DNA from: Methanococcoides orientis
Lineage (GTDB): Archaea; Halobacteriota; Methanosarcinia; Methanosarcinales; Methanosarcinaceae
Direction: 5' to 3'
Length of the DNA stretch: 64,000 nucleotides
NCBI RefSeq assembly: GCF_021184045.1
Contig: NZ_CP073710.1
Coordinates: 1,126,685 to 1,190,684, forward strand
The notes below the pieces were generated by a model. The model was not told where the DNA came from. It worked only from the letters and a program-made list of their open reading frames with translations, and ran no database searches. Numbering within the stretch: position 1 is the stretch's first letter; every line of letters starts with the position of its first letter. The position numbers and the translations under genes were made by a program. Positions 49,390 to 58,808 of the stretch are shown piece by piece.

Positions 49390-49867
49390 TCCCATATATT
49401 CTTTTTTGCTCTTCTCCTTCCCCCTTCTTCTTTTACCTTCTTTTTTTCTGATCGAAGTTCAGTTCAAGCTGCAACCTACTACCGTAAGGTATCAAAATAA
49501 AGCATAAAGGCATCAGGCCAGCAGAAATACAAGGATTCCCTTTTAAAATATGAACAAAAAGATAGCATCAGAAGAGAACTTCGAGTTGGAAGGGAGTATG
49601 TGGTGTTTGCATGTGTGTTAGGGTAGTGACTCATCAGTTGTCAAGTAACTACTCAAAGTTCTCTGCCAATGTACAATACAATGGATGCACGAATTATACA
49701 TAAACCTTTCTATATATGGGCGAGTTTTTTGAAATATTTCTAGTTTTATAACTGCATCAATAATTAATTGCCGTTAACCTTATAGCCCATCAAGTATATG
49801 TGATGGTTCAGTGGCACCTGAAAATTGAAGAAGATCAAGATATCAGGTATCCAATATTAAACAAAAT
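49390..49867. other. Intergenic region before tRNA-Val
   Basis: About 480 bases. The first 60 are pyrimidine-rich (CTTCTTC and T runs) and probably terminate the two-component operon. TATA-like stretches near 49710-49720 (TATATATGG) and just before the tRNA could drive it. No gene supported. Confidence 0.5.
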
Positions 49868-49941
49868 GGGCTCGTGGTCTAGCTGGTTATGACGTTGCCT
49901 TCACACGGCAGAGGTCGGGTGTTCGAATCTCCCCGGGCCCA
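49868..49941 (+). tRNA. tRNA-Val (anticodon CAC)
   Basis: A 74-base cloverleaf: acceptor GGGCTCG pairs with CGGGCCC, the anticodon stem TTGCC/GGCAG encloses loop TTCACAC (anticodon CAC), and the T-loop is TTCGAAT. One T-T mismatch appears in the T-stem as I fold it. CCA is not encoded. A minus-strand ORF runs into this gene and an integrase lies to the right, so it probably served as an integration site. Confidence 0.93.
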
Positions 49942-50237
49942 TCATTATTTTCCACGTCTTGTGGTAGCGTTTTTTCTATATCGTGAAGCTTATTTTCTAT
50001 CGAAGAGAGCCTCACTTCGAGGTCTGGTTGGGCAGAGGGTTGTATAACTTCTATGTTGCCGTTGAATTCATCATCCAAGGAAATTACAAACAAAGGCTTT
50101 CCATTGTTATCGATTTCAAAGATGTGGGCTATTTCGCCTGCAAGATGTGCGTGTGACTGTGGTAATCGAAGCAAAGGATATTCTATGTTTTTCTTGGGTC
50201 GAAGCCTTGTGATTTTTGATTTCCCTATGTATCTCAT
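49887..50237 (-). CDS. Small element protein whose 3' end reads into tRNA-Val
   Basis: About 116 residues. The first 95 look real: a basic N-terminus (MRYIGKSKITRLRPKKN), a beta-rich middle with VISLDDEFNG, and a short coiled segment (EVRLSSIENKLHDIEKTL). The last 20 residues are only the antisense of the tRNA gene, a known artefact of elements inserted at tRNA genes. GAG about nine bases before ATG 50237 supports that start over a TTG three codons upstream. Tandem palindromes lie upstream, so it may be a self-regulating DNA-binding protein; family unrecognised. Confidence 0.55.
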   Translation of the reverse strand: MRYIGKSKITRLRPKKNIEYPLLRLPQSHAHLAGEIAHIFEIDNNGKPLFVISLDDEFNGNIEVIQPSAQPDLEVRLSSIENKLHDIEKTLPQDVENNDGPGEIRTPDLCRVKATS

Positions 50238-50262
50238 GATTACCAACTCTTTATGAAAAATA

Positions 50263-50317
50263 GTTGTATAACTTTATACAACCTTGTTGTACAACATTAT
50301 ATAACCCTGTTGTTTAA
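50263..50317. promoter_or_regulatory. Tandem inverted repeats in the promoter of the 50237 gene
   Basis: Three symmetric sites: GTTGTATAA-CT-TTATACAAC (50263-50282, perfect), GTTGTACAAC (50286-50295, perfect) and TTATATAAC-CCT-GTTGTTTAA (50297-50317, seven of nine pairs). They share the half-site GTTGT. On the minus strand they lie 26-80 bases before ATG 50237 and cover a TATA-like TTATATAAT, the arrangement of an autorepressor operator. Confidence 0.55.
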
Positions 50318-50752
50318 CCTTGAAATCGTGCATAATATTGATGATGTTCCCAATAGATAATCATCAGAGGCGGCCGCGACACGAAGAATGACATCACCAG
50401 TTCTTCTGGAAGAGCTCGAACAAAATATTCATGCCTGCAGGTTTAACCTTCACATTGCGACACGAATTACAGACAATGTTGCATATGATCATGTAAGAGA
50501 GTAGGGCAAATATATTATGGAGATTCTAGTTATTTTCGAACATATGCCTGTCAGAAATGTTCAATTAAGTTCAATTATTTGAATCCTAGAAGTAACTCTT
50601 CGGTGTTACCCTTATACTTCGACAGGGATATTTCTAACTTGGGAAAGAAAAGGACATCTATAGTTTATAGTGACCCTTTTCTTCAGTTATTAAGTACTTC
50701 GTGTGAAGGAAATGAATTGGTAGAATTTTTTACTTGTTTAAAGTTAGTCTTT
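50318..50752. other. Intergenic region, no supported gene
   Basis: About 430 bases between two minus-strand genes. Open frames here (e.g. 50579-50854 on +) overlap the nuclease gene and resemble nothing. Possibly degenerate element DNA. Confidence 0.45.
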
Positions 50753-51802
50753 CTAATCCAAAAAACCATCATTCCAAATGAAATTTTGGTATGGGTCAAA
50801 TTCATAATTTTCAAAAATGCTTGGATAGAGGGTTGGATATTCCGCTTTTTCTAGTGGTATACAAAACAACCTGTCTGGACTTAAGGGTGATCCACCAAGA
50901 CCAATTACAACAAAAAAAGGAATCTTTTTCTGATAGGCATATGATAAGTATCGATTTATTTGCTTATCAGTTGACCAGTTAAGTTTTCCATTATATAATG
51001 AAGATCTAAATTTACACTCTACTGCAAATTCAGTTCTACTTGAATCATCTCGCATTAGTAGATCAGGATGTGTATCAGATTCAACATAACGGTTATGTTT
51101 ACGTAACATATCTGTAGTCCACTCGACAACTGTAAAATAACGTTCATCAAACTTATCTACAACATAACGTTCAAAATCGTTTCCTTTCTGTTCCAAATCT
51201 TCGGCAACAGGCATGTTATTAGTAATATTTTGAGGAAATGTGTATGATTTATGAGTACCATGCATCATTGCACTCTTTGCTAAAGTACCACTATATCTCA
51301 AACCAAGTTTTGATTTTACTACTTCTTCACCTGCATGCGCTAAACCCAAAGCAGCTGTCTGAACAATCTTATTAGCAAAAGCGTTGTTTTGCTTATTGGT
51401 TGAAGCAGCATCCACATTCAAAATGTTAATGGATGGATTTAACTCATGAATGGAGGTCACAAATTTTGTTACAAAATCATTACTTCGGTCTGTAATTGTG
51501 ACAACTTCCTCATTTTTTCCAATATTAAATAGCGATAAATAGCTTGCATCTTTTCCAATGGGTACAAACCTGACATATCCTCCAATATAGCGGCCTGCAT
51601 ATTTCACGTGCATTTCTGAAATATTTGAAAGAGCTACTTTGTATTCTACGGGTAATTTATTCCTCAGTCTCTTTCGAATATGTTGACGATCAATAACAAG
51701 ATAATCATCAAAAAGATCAATGTATCCATTGTACCCCTTGAACTGAAGTAGTGGTTCAGGGTTATTATCACAATTGGAGAATAAGCGATTCAAGAATTTC
51801 AT
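50753..51802 (-). CDS. PH-like plus PD-(D/E)XK-nuclease-like protein
   Basis: About 349 residues. The N-terminal 110 residues form a beta-rich region (YNGYIDLFDDYLVIDR, then YIGGYVRFVP) like a short PH-type domain. From about 210 a restriction-endonuclease-like core is visible: KGNDFERYVVDKF, then PDLLM and EFAVECKFRS, giving the D and ExK-type ECK residues. GGAAG before ATG 51802 fixes the start. It stops at TAG, unlike nearly every other gene here, with TAA two codons later. A role in DNA cleavage or defence is inferred. Confidence 0.75.
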   Translation of the reverse strand: MKFLNRLFSNCDNNPEPLLQFKGYNGYIDLFDDYLVIDRQHIRKRLRNKLPVEYKVALSNISEMHVKYAGRYIGGYVRFVPIGKDASYLSLFNIGKNEEVVTITDRSNDFVTKFVTSIHELNPSINILNVDAASTNKQNNAFANKIVQTAALGLAHAGEEVVKSKLGLRYSGTLAKSAMMHGTHKSYTFPQNITNNMPVAEDLEQKGNDFERYVVDKFDERYFTVVEWTTDMLRKHNRYVESDTHPDLLMRDDSSRTEFAVECKFRSSLYNGKLNWSTDKQINRYLSYAYQKKIPFFVVIGLGGSPLSPDRLFCIPLEKAEYPTLYPSIFENYEFDPYQNFIWNDGFLD

Positions 51803-52321
51803 TGGTTTAACTTCCACAATTAATAAACTCATTATACAATATAAATTTTTCATACATACCTTTGATAGAATATATGGCGTCTATTTATTGTTTTTAAAAT
51901 ACATTTTCACGTCAATTGAATGCGAAGCAACTTCTGTTTTAACAAAATTGCATTGTGTTTCATCAATTGGGGGTTATAATCAAGATATTATGCGAATAAA
52001 CCATATGGACGAAGACTTCAATAGCTCCGTAACCTCGTTCTTATGTTGTTCAAATGTTTTTAGTTGGATTATATCAGATGTATTTTTATCCTATGTATAT
52101 AGGATGAACTTTTTCATTTTGTAGATTTTCTTTGCTGGACGAAAGCCCTTTCACGGTTTTAATAATGTCTGTAAATTCAATTGTCTCTTGAGTCGAATCA
52201 CCACAACCCTATAATGTCAAGGTTGTGATGACCATGAATATAAAAATCAAAACATATTTATATTAAAACTAATACTGTTGGATATATTCCCAATTTATTT
52301 TTAATGTAGTATGGTAGTAAT
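51803..52321. other. Divergent intergenic region between the nuclease gene and the seven-gene operon
   Basis: About 520 A+T-rich bases. A short + frame (51774-52124) overlaps the nuclease start and has no family resemblance. The right part holds an inverted repeat (52198-52231) and a TATA-like ATATTTATATTA near 52253-52264, placing a promoter about 60-70 bases before the operon. Confidence 0.5.
52198..52231. promoter_or_regulatory. Inverted repeat upstream of the seven-gene operon
   Basis: TCACCACAACC (52198-52208) and GGTTGTGATGA (52221-52231) pair in ten of eleven positions around a 12-base spacer. It lies about 20 bases before the TATA-like sequence and 91 before the first ATG; the half-site shares GTTGT with the palindromes at 50263-50317, hinting at one regulator. 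Confidence 0.45.
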
Positions 52322-53932
52322 ATGAATATTGATACTAAAATCACGAATCTGATTAAATCTGGTGCTCCAATTATTCAGATTATCAGCTATGAAACATTAA
52401 GGATTCATGCATCTTTGATTAAGGCTGCTTCTAAAACTGGAAGAACTGTTTATGTATGGAATCGAACAGAGGGATTGTCAGAATTGGATCAAAATGGGCA
52501 ATTAAATGAAAAAGATGAAGATATGCGTGATCCATCATCGATTCTTGAATGGTTTGTTGACAATGACTCTGACAATTTATTATTATTACTTGAGGACTTT
52601 CATCCAGATCTTACAGAACAACAGCCTCATATTATCAATAGACTTAGGTGCATTGCACGCTCTTGTTTATCTCAAAAACTAATAAATCGTACTTTATTAT
52701 TATCACAACCAATCAAACATTTGCCTGTTGAACTTGAGAAAGATGTACAGGTTGTGGAATTGCCCTTGCCAAGTACTAATGAGATTAAGCAGATTATGAA
52801 AAGTGTTCGTCAACGTTTTGATTTGCATGAGCGTGATTATCAGGAATCATCTCGTTTAACAGAAGCAGCTCTTGGTCTTACTACAACTGAAGCATCACTT
52901 GCTTTCTCAATGGCCGCAGTGGGAAATAAAAGATTAACTGATGCTGAAGTTCCTTTGATTGCAGCTGAAAAAGAACAGGTCATAAGAAAACGTGGTCATC
53001 TTGAATTTTATCAACCAGATCAAGGGTTGGACGAGATTGGTGGGCTTGATAAACTAAAAGATTGGTTAGGGCGTAGAGAAAGAGCTTTTACTGAAGATGC
53101 AAGAGATTTTGGTCTTGAATCACCAAGGGGAATTTTACTTCTTGGTTTGCCAGGTACTGGTAAAAGTCTTGCTGCAAAAGCGGTTTCCAACGCATGGCAA
53201 TTGCCTCTTTTAAGGTTGGATATGGGTCGTGTATTTGGTGGTATTGTTGGGCAATCTGAAGAAAACATTCGATCTGCTCTAAATACTGCTGAAGCATTAG
53301 CACCCTGTATTCTTTGGATAGACGAAATTGAAAAAGGAATGGCTGGTGCACAAAGTTCGGGTGCAACCGATGGCGGAACTACTTCTCGTGTTCTTGGAAC
53401 GTTTTTGACATGGATGCAGGAAAAGACAAAACCCGTATTTGTGCTCGCAACAGCAAACAATATTTCCCAGCTACCACCTGAATTATTAAGGAAAGGTCGA
53501 GTTGATGAAATTTTCTTTGTAGATCTTCCTGATTCCAACGATAGAAAAGACATAATTCGTATTCATCTTCGCAAGCGTAAACGAAGTCCAACTCACTTCA
53601 CAGATATTGAACTAGATCATCTTGTCGAAATTTCTCGTGGGTTTACTGGTGCTGAACTTGAAGAAGCTGTAAAAGAAGCAATGTTCAGATCGTTTGATTA
53701 TGGAAGGGATATAACTGCTGATGATCTAGAAGACGCGATTAATGATACAACTCCTCTTTCTCATACTATGAGAGAAGTCATCGAATCAACTCGTCAATGG
53801 GCAAAAGGACGTGCAGTTCCTGCAAGTGACAGAGCTCCAGAGGTTCTTGATAAAATTGATATTAGATCAAAACAACCAAGGTTACGTCAAGAAATAGAAA
53901 ATCCATTTATATCTGATATTGAGGGTCAATAA
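52322..53932 (+). CDS. Ycf46-like AAA+ ATPase
   Basis: A 536-residue protein with the two-part Ycf46 layout: a degenerate N-terminal ATPase-like domain (about 1-230, e.g. TVYVWNRTEGL near 40, LLLLLEDFHPDL near 82, ELEKDVQVVELPLP near 141) and a C-terminal AAA+ domain. In the latter Walker A is LLGLPGTGKSLAAKA near 272, Walker B CILWIDEIEKGMAG near 324, sensor 1 VLATANNISQLPPEL near 380 and arginine finger region LLRKGRVDEIFFVDLP. It is the first gene of the operon and probably its remodelling ATPase. One base of spacing to the next gene (TAA then ATG). Confidence 0.9.
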   Translation: MNIDTKITNLIKSGAPIIQIISYETLRIHASLIKAASKTGRTVYVWNRTEGLSELDQNGQLNEKDEDMRDPSSILEWFVDNDSDNLLLLLEDFHPDLTEQQPHIINRLRCIARSCLSQKLINRTLLLSQPIKHLPVELEKDVQVVELPLPSTNEIKQIMKSVRQRFDLHERDYQESSRLTEAALGLTTTEASLAFSMAAVGNKRLTDAEVPLIAAEKEQVIRKRGHLEFYQPDQGLDEIGGLDKLKDWLGRRERAFTEDARDFGLESPRGILLLGLPGTGKSLAAKAVSNAWQLPLLRLDMGRVFGGIVGQSEENIRSALNTAEALAPCILWIDEIEKGMAGAQSSGATDGGTTSRVLGTFLTWMQEKTKPVFVLATANNISQLPPELLRKGRVDEIFFVDLPDSNDRKDIIRIHLRKRKRSPTHFTDIELDHLVEISRGFTGAELEEAVKEAMFRSFDYGRDITADDLEDAINDTTPLSHTMREVIESTRQWAKGRAVPASDRAPEVLDKIDIRSKQPRLRQEIENPFISDIEGQ

Positions 53933-56900
53933 ATGGTCTTGTCGACTGGGCATTATGTTGCACTTGGCGTAGATGATCCATCTTCACTAATGGGATCAAC
54001 CAAAAAGGGACTAAATCCCTTTATTGGCTATTTGATGAATTCAATAAAGTCTTTGGAGAACAAAGAGGTAAGTTGTAAATGGGAAAGAGTTGAAAAAGAA
54101 CGTTTTATCTTGAAAGTTTTGAATAAAATATATGAGATTCGCCCTCAGACATTGGTTGAAATCGAACCTCCTGAAATGGGTTGGTTTAATGTGGAAGCAT
54201 TAGATCTGGATGTAGATGATGAGTTTGATCCTGACCCTGAAGATGAATTGATTATTGGAAGGGGGAAAAAAGCCGATCGTCTGAAACTTTCAGATAAAAA
54301 TGTTCGACAATCTTATGGAAGGACTTGGCAGATCAAAATTGAAGAATCCAGTAAAGTAGATAACAAAATCAATTGGTCTGGTTATGACATCAAACTTAAT
54401 AGAATAGTATCTCCACTTGAAAGTGATGATCTGATTTTCAAACTTAATAGTGAGAAACTAAAATTTCATAGGGATGATAGTGAATGGAAATTTTGGCTGG
54501 ATACTGATTTGATTTTAGGGAAAAGTTTAGAGATTAATGGGGCAGAATGCAAGTATAAAGTAATTCGCCGTTTTAATAAAGACACTTTTCAAAAGCAATA
54601 TCCCCTATCTCAACAATTAGGTAACTATTGGAGGGTAACTTGTGAAAATAAACCACAGTTTGCCTGTGCGAATGTTGTCGAAATAACTAACGACCTAATG
54701 AGAGAGATATCAATTCAAGATCTTGATATTGATTTGCAATCTTTTATTCATGACGAATGGGATATTCTGAAAGGAAATGGTAAAAACGAATGGATTTTGA
54801 TATACAAAGGAAATGCTGAAGATATAACGCTTCCCGAGAAGTTTGCTCACAAATCTATGAAGGATATGTTGTTTTCATGCCATAAAAAACAAGTCAAAGA
54901 TAAGTGGATACAATTAGTAGAATCTGGGGAAGAAAATGAGATAAATCCTTCTGATTCAATACTTGAACACTTTTTTAGTGAAAATGTGTTACTACATGAT
55001 TCAGATAAGTTTGAGAAAAACAATCAGTTGTATATTCTTAAACGCAACTATGAAGAAAAACAACTTCTTTTATCATATGGTAGAAAGGATAAACCTGCCT
55101 TTCCAAAAAGATCTTCTCTTCATCTAAAAGCAGATGTTTTTCAGATGAGAAATCAACAAAGATCTATTTATCAGTTATTAGATTATCCAGTTTCTGATCA
55201 TCTTCCTCTTCTTGATCTTTTCAAACTACGAGATGAAATTCAGTGGCCAATATTCGATAATTTTCCTGAAGAAGACATTGATTGGAAAGTTTTGACTGAT
55301 CTTTCTTTTAAAGGTTGTGACAAGCAAAGAGAATTTGTTTGCAAAGCTCTTGCAACTCCAGATTTTGCAATCATGAGTGGTCCTCCTGGAACGGGAAAAA
55401 CAACTACTATACTTGAACTCATCCTTCAACTTACAAGCAGAGGAAAACGTGTCCTTCTTGCAGCATCTACACATGCAGCAATAAATAATGTCCTTGAGAG
55501 GTTGGAAGAAAGGGGTCATACTGAAAATGTGCACGCAACACGTGTAGGTCTTGAAGATCGAGCTGTTGGTCTTGAACATTTTGTGTACGATCGACAGGTG
55601 AATAATTGGAGTAGTAGCTTAGGTCTGAATGAAGGTGATACCCGTAAGCTTGTAATGGAAAGTGCAAATCTTGTTTGTGGTACAACTATGGGGATACACA
55701 GTTTACTGCGAAAAAAGAATGGATTAGATCTTGAAAGAAATGGTCCACCATTTGATATCATGATTATCGACGAATGCAGTAAAACTACATTCCATGAGTT
55801 TATGGTTCCAGCGAGACTTGCAAAGCGTTGGATACTTGTTGGTGATGTCCGTCAACTTTCCCCTTTTACTGACCGTGAGCAGATAACCTCCAATTTAAAA
55901 GTACTTGATCTTTCTGTAAAAGATGGACCTGCCAAGCATCTTTCAAGTGAACTCCAAGAAGCATGCAAATTGCTTCTGATCTTGTGGCCTTACAAAACTC
56001 GGTTTGTTGTTCCAGTTTCTGAAAAGGTTGCAGAAAAAATTGTTGACGAAATTGATGCACGATTAGATGATGGGGATAGTTCTATAGTTGATGATCTTAG
56101 ACGAATTTTAGTAATATCAGATAAATTTGATCTCATAAATATTAATGCATTATACGAACATAATGTTGTTTTTATTGAACAAAATCTACTAAATAAATAT
56201 CGGGAGTGGATGCCAAACGATTCTGTCATTCTTGAGAAGAATTGGTTGCTATCCGCACATGCCTATAGACATTTTGCAAATAATGATTGGTACTTTGGGC
56301 ATGACTATCGTCCTCGTGGGAATAACACTTATAAGAGAGCAAATGAAGTTTACAAAGAATGCTCTCGGTCTCTTGAAACATCATGGGCAGATGAGGTTTG
56401 CTGGAGGTTGGAACGTGAATACTGGTTACGTTTTCTTTCAGGGAATAAAAGAAGATTACTGTCTTATCAGAAGCAACTTGAACGCTTATTTCCACAGAGT
56501 GAAAATGCAACTGGACGAATTTATACCTTGAGAAATATTGCATTCCCCTCAATTCTTGAAGCACTTTCTGGCAGTGGTTTGATTAAACGAAAGAGTGATG
56601 GTTTGACAACACTCAATCAAGGATTCAATAAAGAAGAACGTGACTGTCGTCATACTACATTGAGTTATCAACATCGTATGCACCCAGATATCTCAGCTTT
56701 ACCTCGTGAATTGTTTTATTCATTGGATAGAAAGAATGTTTCCTTGCTTGATGGTGATCAGGTTTGCAATAAACTTAATTGGAGTTACGATCGCTATCAG
56801 AAGCATAGGGTATGGCTGGATATCAAAGGTGACGTGAAAGGTAATGCTAATGAAAAAGAAGCTGCTGCCATAGATAAAGAATTAACGTCATTTATAGAAT

Positions 56901-57292
56901 GGACTAAACAAAATCCAAAAGCTGATGGGAGTTTTTGGGAGGTAGCAATACTAACATTTTACAAAGGGCAAGAAAAATGTTTACGTGAACACTTGAGGAA
57001 GCTTACAGGCGATAGCAGTCGGCACAGTCGGTTTGAAAAGGATAATGTTCACATTAAACTGGCAACGGTAGACTTTTTCCAAGGGCAGGAAGCAGATGTA
57101 GTATTTTTATCGATGGTAAATACCCAGAGGGATGGCTTCCTTGATAGTCCTAATCGCCTTAATGTTGCTATAACAAGAGCTAGGTATCAATTAGTGGTTG
57201 TTGGCTACCACGATTATTTTTTGAATAGATCATCGAATGAATTAAAAAAGCTGGCAAAGAATAGCTTAAAGGTGGATGTACATGGAAATTGA
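53933..57292 (+). CDS. Large UPF1/Dna2-like superfamily 1 helicase
   Basis: An 1119-residue protein. The first 450 residues are an unrecognised N-terminal region. The helicase core has Walker A SGPPGTGKTTTILEL near 481, motif Ia-like AASTHAAINNV near 507, DECS Walker B near 612, GDVRQLSPFTD near 640, then after an unusual helical insert of about 250 residues (660-900) the second lobe: LSYQHRMHPDISALPREL near 908, VDFFQGQEADVVFLSMV near 1045 and NVAITRARYQLVVVG near 1075. All motor motifs are intact, so it should translocate on RNA or DNA with 5'-3' polarity typical of the family. Confidence 0.9.
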   Translation: MVLSTGHYVALGVDDPSSLMGSTKKGLNPFIGYLMNSIKSLENKEVSCKWERVEKERFILKVLNKIYEIRPQTLVEIEPPEMGWFNVEALDLDVDDEFDPDPEDELIIGRGKKADRLKLSDKNVRQSYGRTWQIKIEESSKVDNKINWSGYDIKLNRIVSPLESDDLIFKLNSEKLKFHRDDSEWKFWLDTDLILGKSLEINGAECKYKVIRRFNKDTFQKQYPLSQQLGNYWRVTCENKPQFACANVVEITNDLMREISIQDLDIDLQSFIHDEWDILKGNGKNEWILIYKGNAEDITLPEKFAHKSMKDMLFSCHKKQVKDKWIQLVESGEENEINPSDSILEHFFSENVLLHDSDKFEKNNQLYILKRNYEEKQLLLSYGRKDKPAFPKRSSLHLKADVFQMRNQQRSIYQLLDYPVSDHLPLLDLFKLRDEIQWPIFDNFPEEDIDWKVLTDLSFKGCDKQREFVCKALATPDFAIMSGPPGTGKTTTILELILQLTSRGKRVLLAASTHAAINNVLERLEERGHTENVHATRVGLEDRAVGLEHFVYDRQVNNWSSSLGLNEGDTRKLVMESANLVCGTTMGIHSLLRKKNGLDLERNGPPFDIMIIDECSKTTFHEFMVPARLAKRWILVGDVRQLSPFTDREQITSNLKVLDLSVKDGPAKHLSSELQEACKLLLILWPYKTRFVVPVSEKVAEKIVDEIDARLDDGDSSIVDDLRRILVISDKFDLININALYEHNVVFIEQNLLNKYREWMPNDSVILEKNWLLSAHAYRHFANNDWYFGHDYRPRGNNTYKRANEVYKECSRSLETSWADEVCWRLEREYWLRFLSGNKRRLLSYQKQLERLFPQSENATGRIYTLRNIAFPSILEALSGSGLIKRKSDGLTTLNQGFNKEERDCRHTTLSYQHRMHPDISALPRELFYSLDRKNVSLLDGDQVCNKLNWSYDRYQKHRVWLDIKGDVKGNANEKEAAAIDKELTSFIEWTKQNPKADGSFWEVAILTFYKGQEKCLREHLRKLTGDSSRHSRFEKDNVHIKLATVDFFQGQEADVVFLSMVNTQRDGFLDSPNRLNVAITRARYQLVVVGYHDYFLNRSSNELKKLAKNSLKVDVHGN

Positions 57293-58808
57293 ACTGGAAC
57301 GTTCTATAAAGATGGAACGTTGTGAGATTATTGGGAGAATGGTAGTCGAGCAAGAACGTACCGATCTGAAACAATTACTTGTTCGTCTAAATGAAGGGGA
57401 TATTTCAGACATTCCAAAGAGACTAGAGTATCTACTGTCAAAGTTGAAACTATATGAATCAGGTTCAATACTTGAAGCAGGAAATGAACTGCTTGAGAAA
57501 GGAACAGTGTTTTCTGAAGAATACGGACACTACGAGATATGGTATCTATTAAATGATGCATGGTTGGGTTCGCGTCCATTATGTATTCGTCGAATTCAAG
57601 CTAATAACAAAAAAGAGAATGGAAATAAGAAGCGAAGTGATAAATGGAGCAAAGAGGTATCTCCTGATAAATATTATTCTTCAGACAATACTCCTGCACA
57701 ATTTTCTAAAGAAAAGGTATGCAATTTATCTTATTTAATCCCTGATTCAATATCACAGCATAAAAAGTATGATAATGGACATTTCTTATGCAAACTTGAT
57801 TCTGATGACACTTCTTCCATTGAGGTATCAGCAAGTGTAAAATGGAGTTCTGATAACTCTAACGAGAATTTTTTAGTAAATATTGATTGGTATTCTACAA
57901 GAGTCTATGATCTTCTTTCTGATTTTGCTGAGAACTTAAATGTAGCATGGGATGCTAATAATGATGCTTTCCTTTTGGATGAGCCACCAGTCGATGAAAA
58001 TGAACTAATTAACTTCCAAAGGAGTAAAGTCGTAATCTCAAATATTGACACAATAAGTGGTGGTTTATTTGAAACCGTTAGTATGAAAAATGTTCCATTA
58101 CGTGCAAATTCAAACAGATGTGCAAAGGAGTGGTTACAAAAATTAATGATCAATAAATGGTCAAACTCATATGTTTCAACTGCTTCGTCTCTTGAGGATC
58201 AAAAAGAATGGCTTGCGTCTATTGCTTTAAAAGATCATGAACTTGAAACAGTGGAAGGTGAAAATCTTTTATCTTTCATGGATAAAGATAGCTCTAACAG
58301 AGCTTATTGGCATGTTGCTTCAATGCAGGATATAATTCCTTCTGGAGTTAAAGTAAAACCTTCTCCTTTTAAACTTAATGAGAATGATCTAGATCCCATA
58401 GGTAGTATTGCTTCAAGACTTGGTGTCGAGCAAGAAATAAGTGAATTTCGTGTGATTGATCGATATGTAATACACGGTGGACACATTAAGACAATTCAAC
58501 AGATTTCTCAGAGTATTGGTGCAAAAAGCGTTTCTGTTGTAGCATTAAAGATGCCAAATTCTTTCCCTGATACATGGAATTATTTTCCTATGGGGCATAA
58601 AGAGAAAATGAATCATGATCGATATTGGTGTGTTAACAATAATGGCACATGGAATGTATGGAGCTGTACCGATTCTTCCGATTTTTTGAAAACGAGCGGA
58701 GGAAATACGCATATTGAAGGCTCTCCTACTTTTACACCTCTTGAAATTAAAGATCTCCCTAGTCTGATTAATGATTATTTGAACATGTCCAAGGAGGTTC
58801 AGAAATGA
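57282..58808 (+). CDS. Unrecognised 508-residue protein of the Ycf46/helicase operon
   Basis: I recognise no family. It starts with a helical region (to about 80), has a mixed middle rich in Ser/Asn/Asp, and ends in a domain with VIDRYVIHGGHIKTIQQISQ near 390 and DTWNYFPMGHKEKMNHDRYW near 430, which has a nuclease- or phosphodiesterase-like look (Asp, His and Lys residues) but no motif I can name. AAGGTG seven bases before ATG 57282 selects that start; it overlaps the helicase gene by 11 bases and the next gene by four. Confidence 0.8.
   Translation: MEIELERSIKMERCEIIGRMVVEQERTDLKQLLVRLNEGDISDIPKRLEYLLSKLKLYESGSILEAGNELLEKGTVFSEEYGHYEIWYLLNDAWLGSRPLCIRRIQANNKKENGNKKRSDKWSKEVSPDKYYSSDNTPAQFSKEKVCNLSYLIPDSISQHKKYDNGHFLCKLDSDDTSSIEVSASVKWSSDNSNENFLVNIDWYSTRVYDLLSDFAENLNVAWDANNDAFLLDEPPVDENELINFQRSKVVISNIDTISGGLFETVSMKNVPLRANSNRCAKEWLQKLMINKWSNSYVSTASSLEDQKEWLASIALKDHELETVEGENLLSFMDKDSSNRAYWHVASMQDIIPSGVKVKPSPFKLNENDLDPIGSIASRLGVEQEISEFRVIDRYVIHGGHIKTIQQISQSIGAKSVSVVALKMPNSFPDTWNYFPMGHKEKMNHDRYWCVNNNGTWNVWSCTDSSDFLKTSGGNTHIEGSPTFTPLEIKDLPSLINDYLNMSKEVQK

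Noticed and set aside
49887-49945. C-terminal residues GPGEIRTPDLCRVKATS of the 50237 ORF as a protein domain
   Set aside because: They are the antisense of the tRNA-Val gene, a common artefact at tRNA-integrated elements.
50579-50854. Plus-strand open frame of 91 codons
   Set aside because: Overlaps the 3' end of the nuclease gene on the other strand, has no ribosome site and no recognisable pattern.
51774-52124. Plus-strand open frame of 116 codons
   Set aside because: Overlaps the nuclease start, is rich in Cys/Phe/Ile with no motif, and no ribosome site precedes it.
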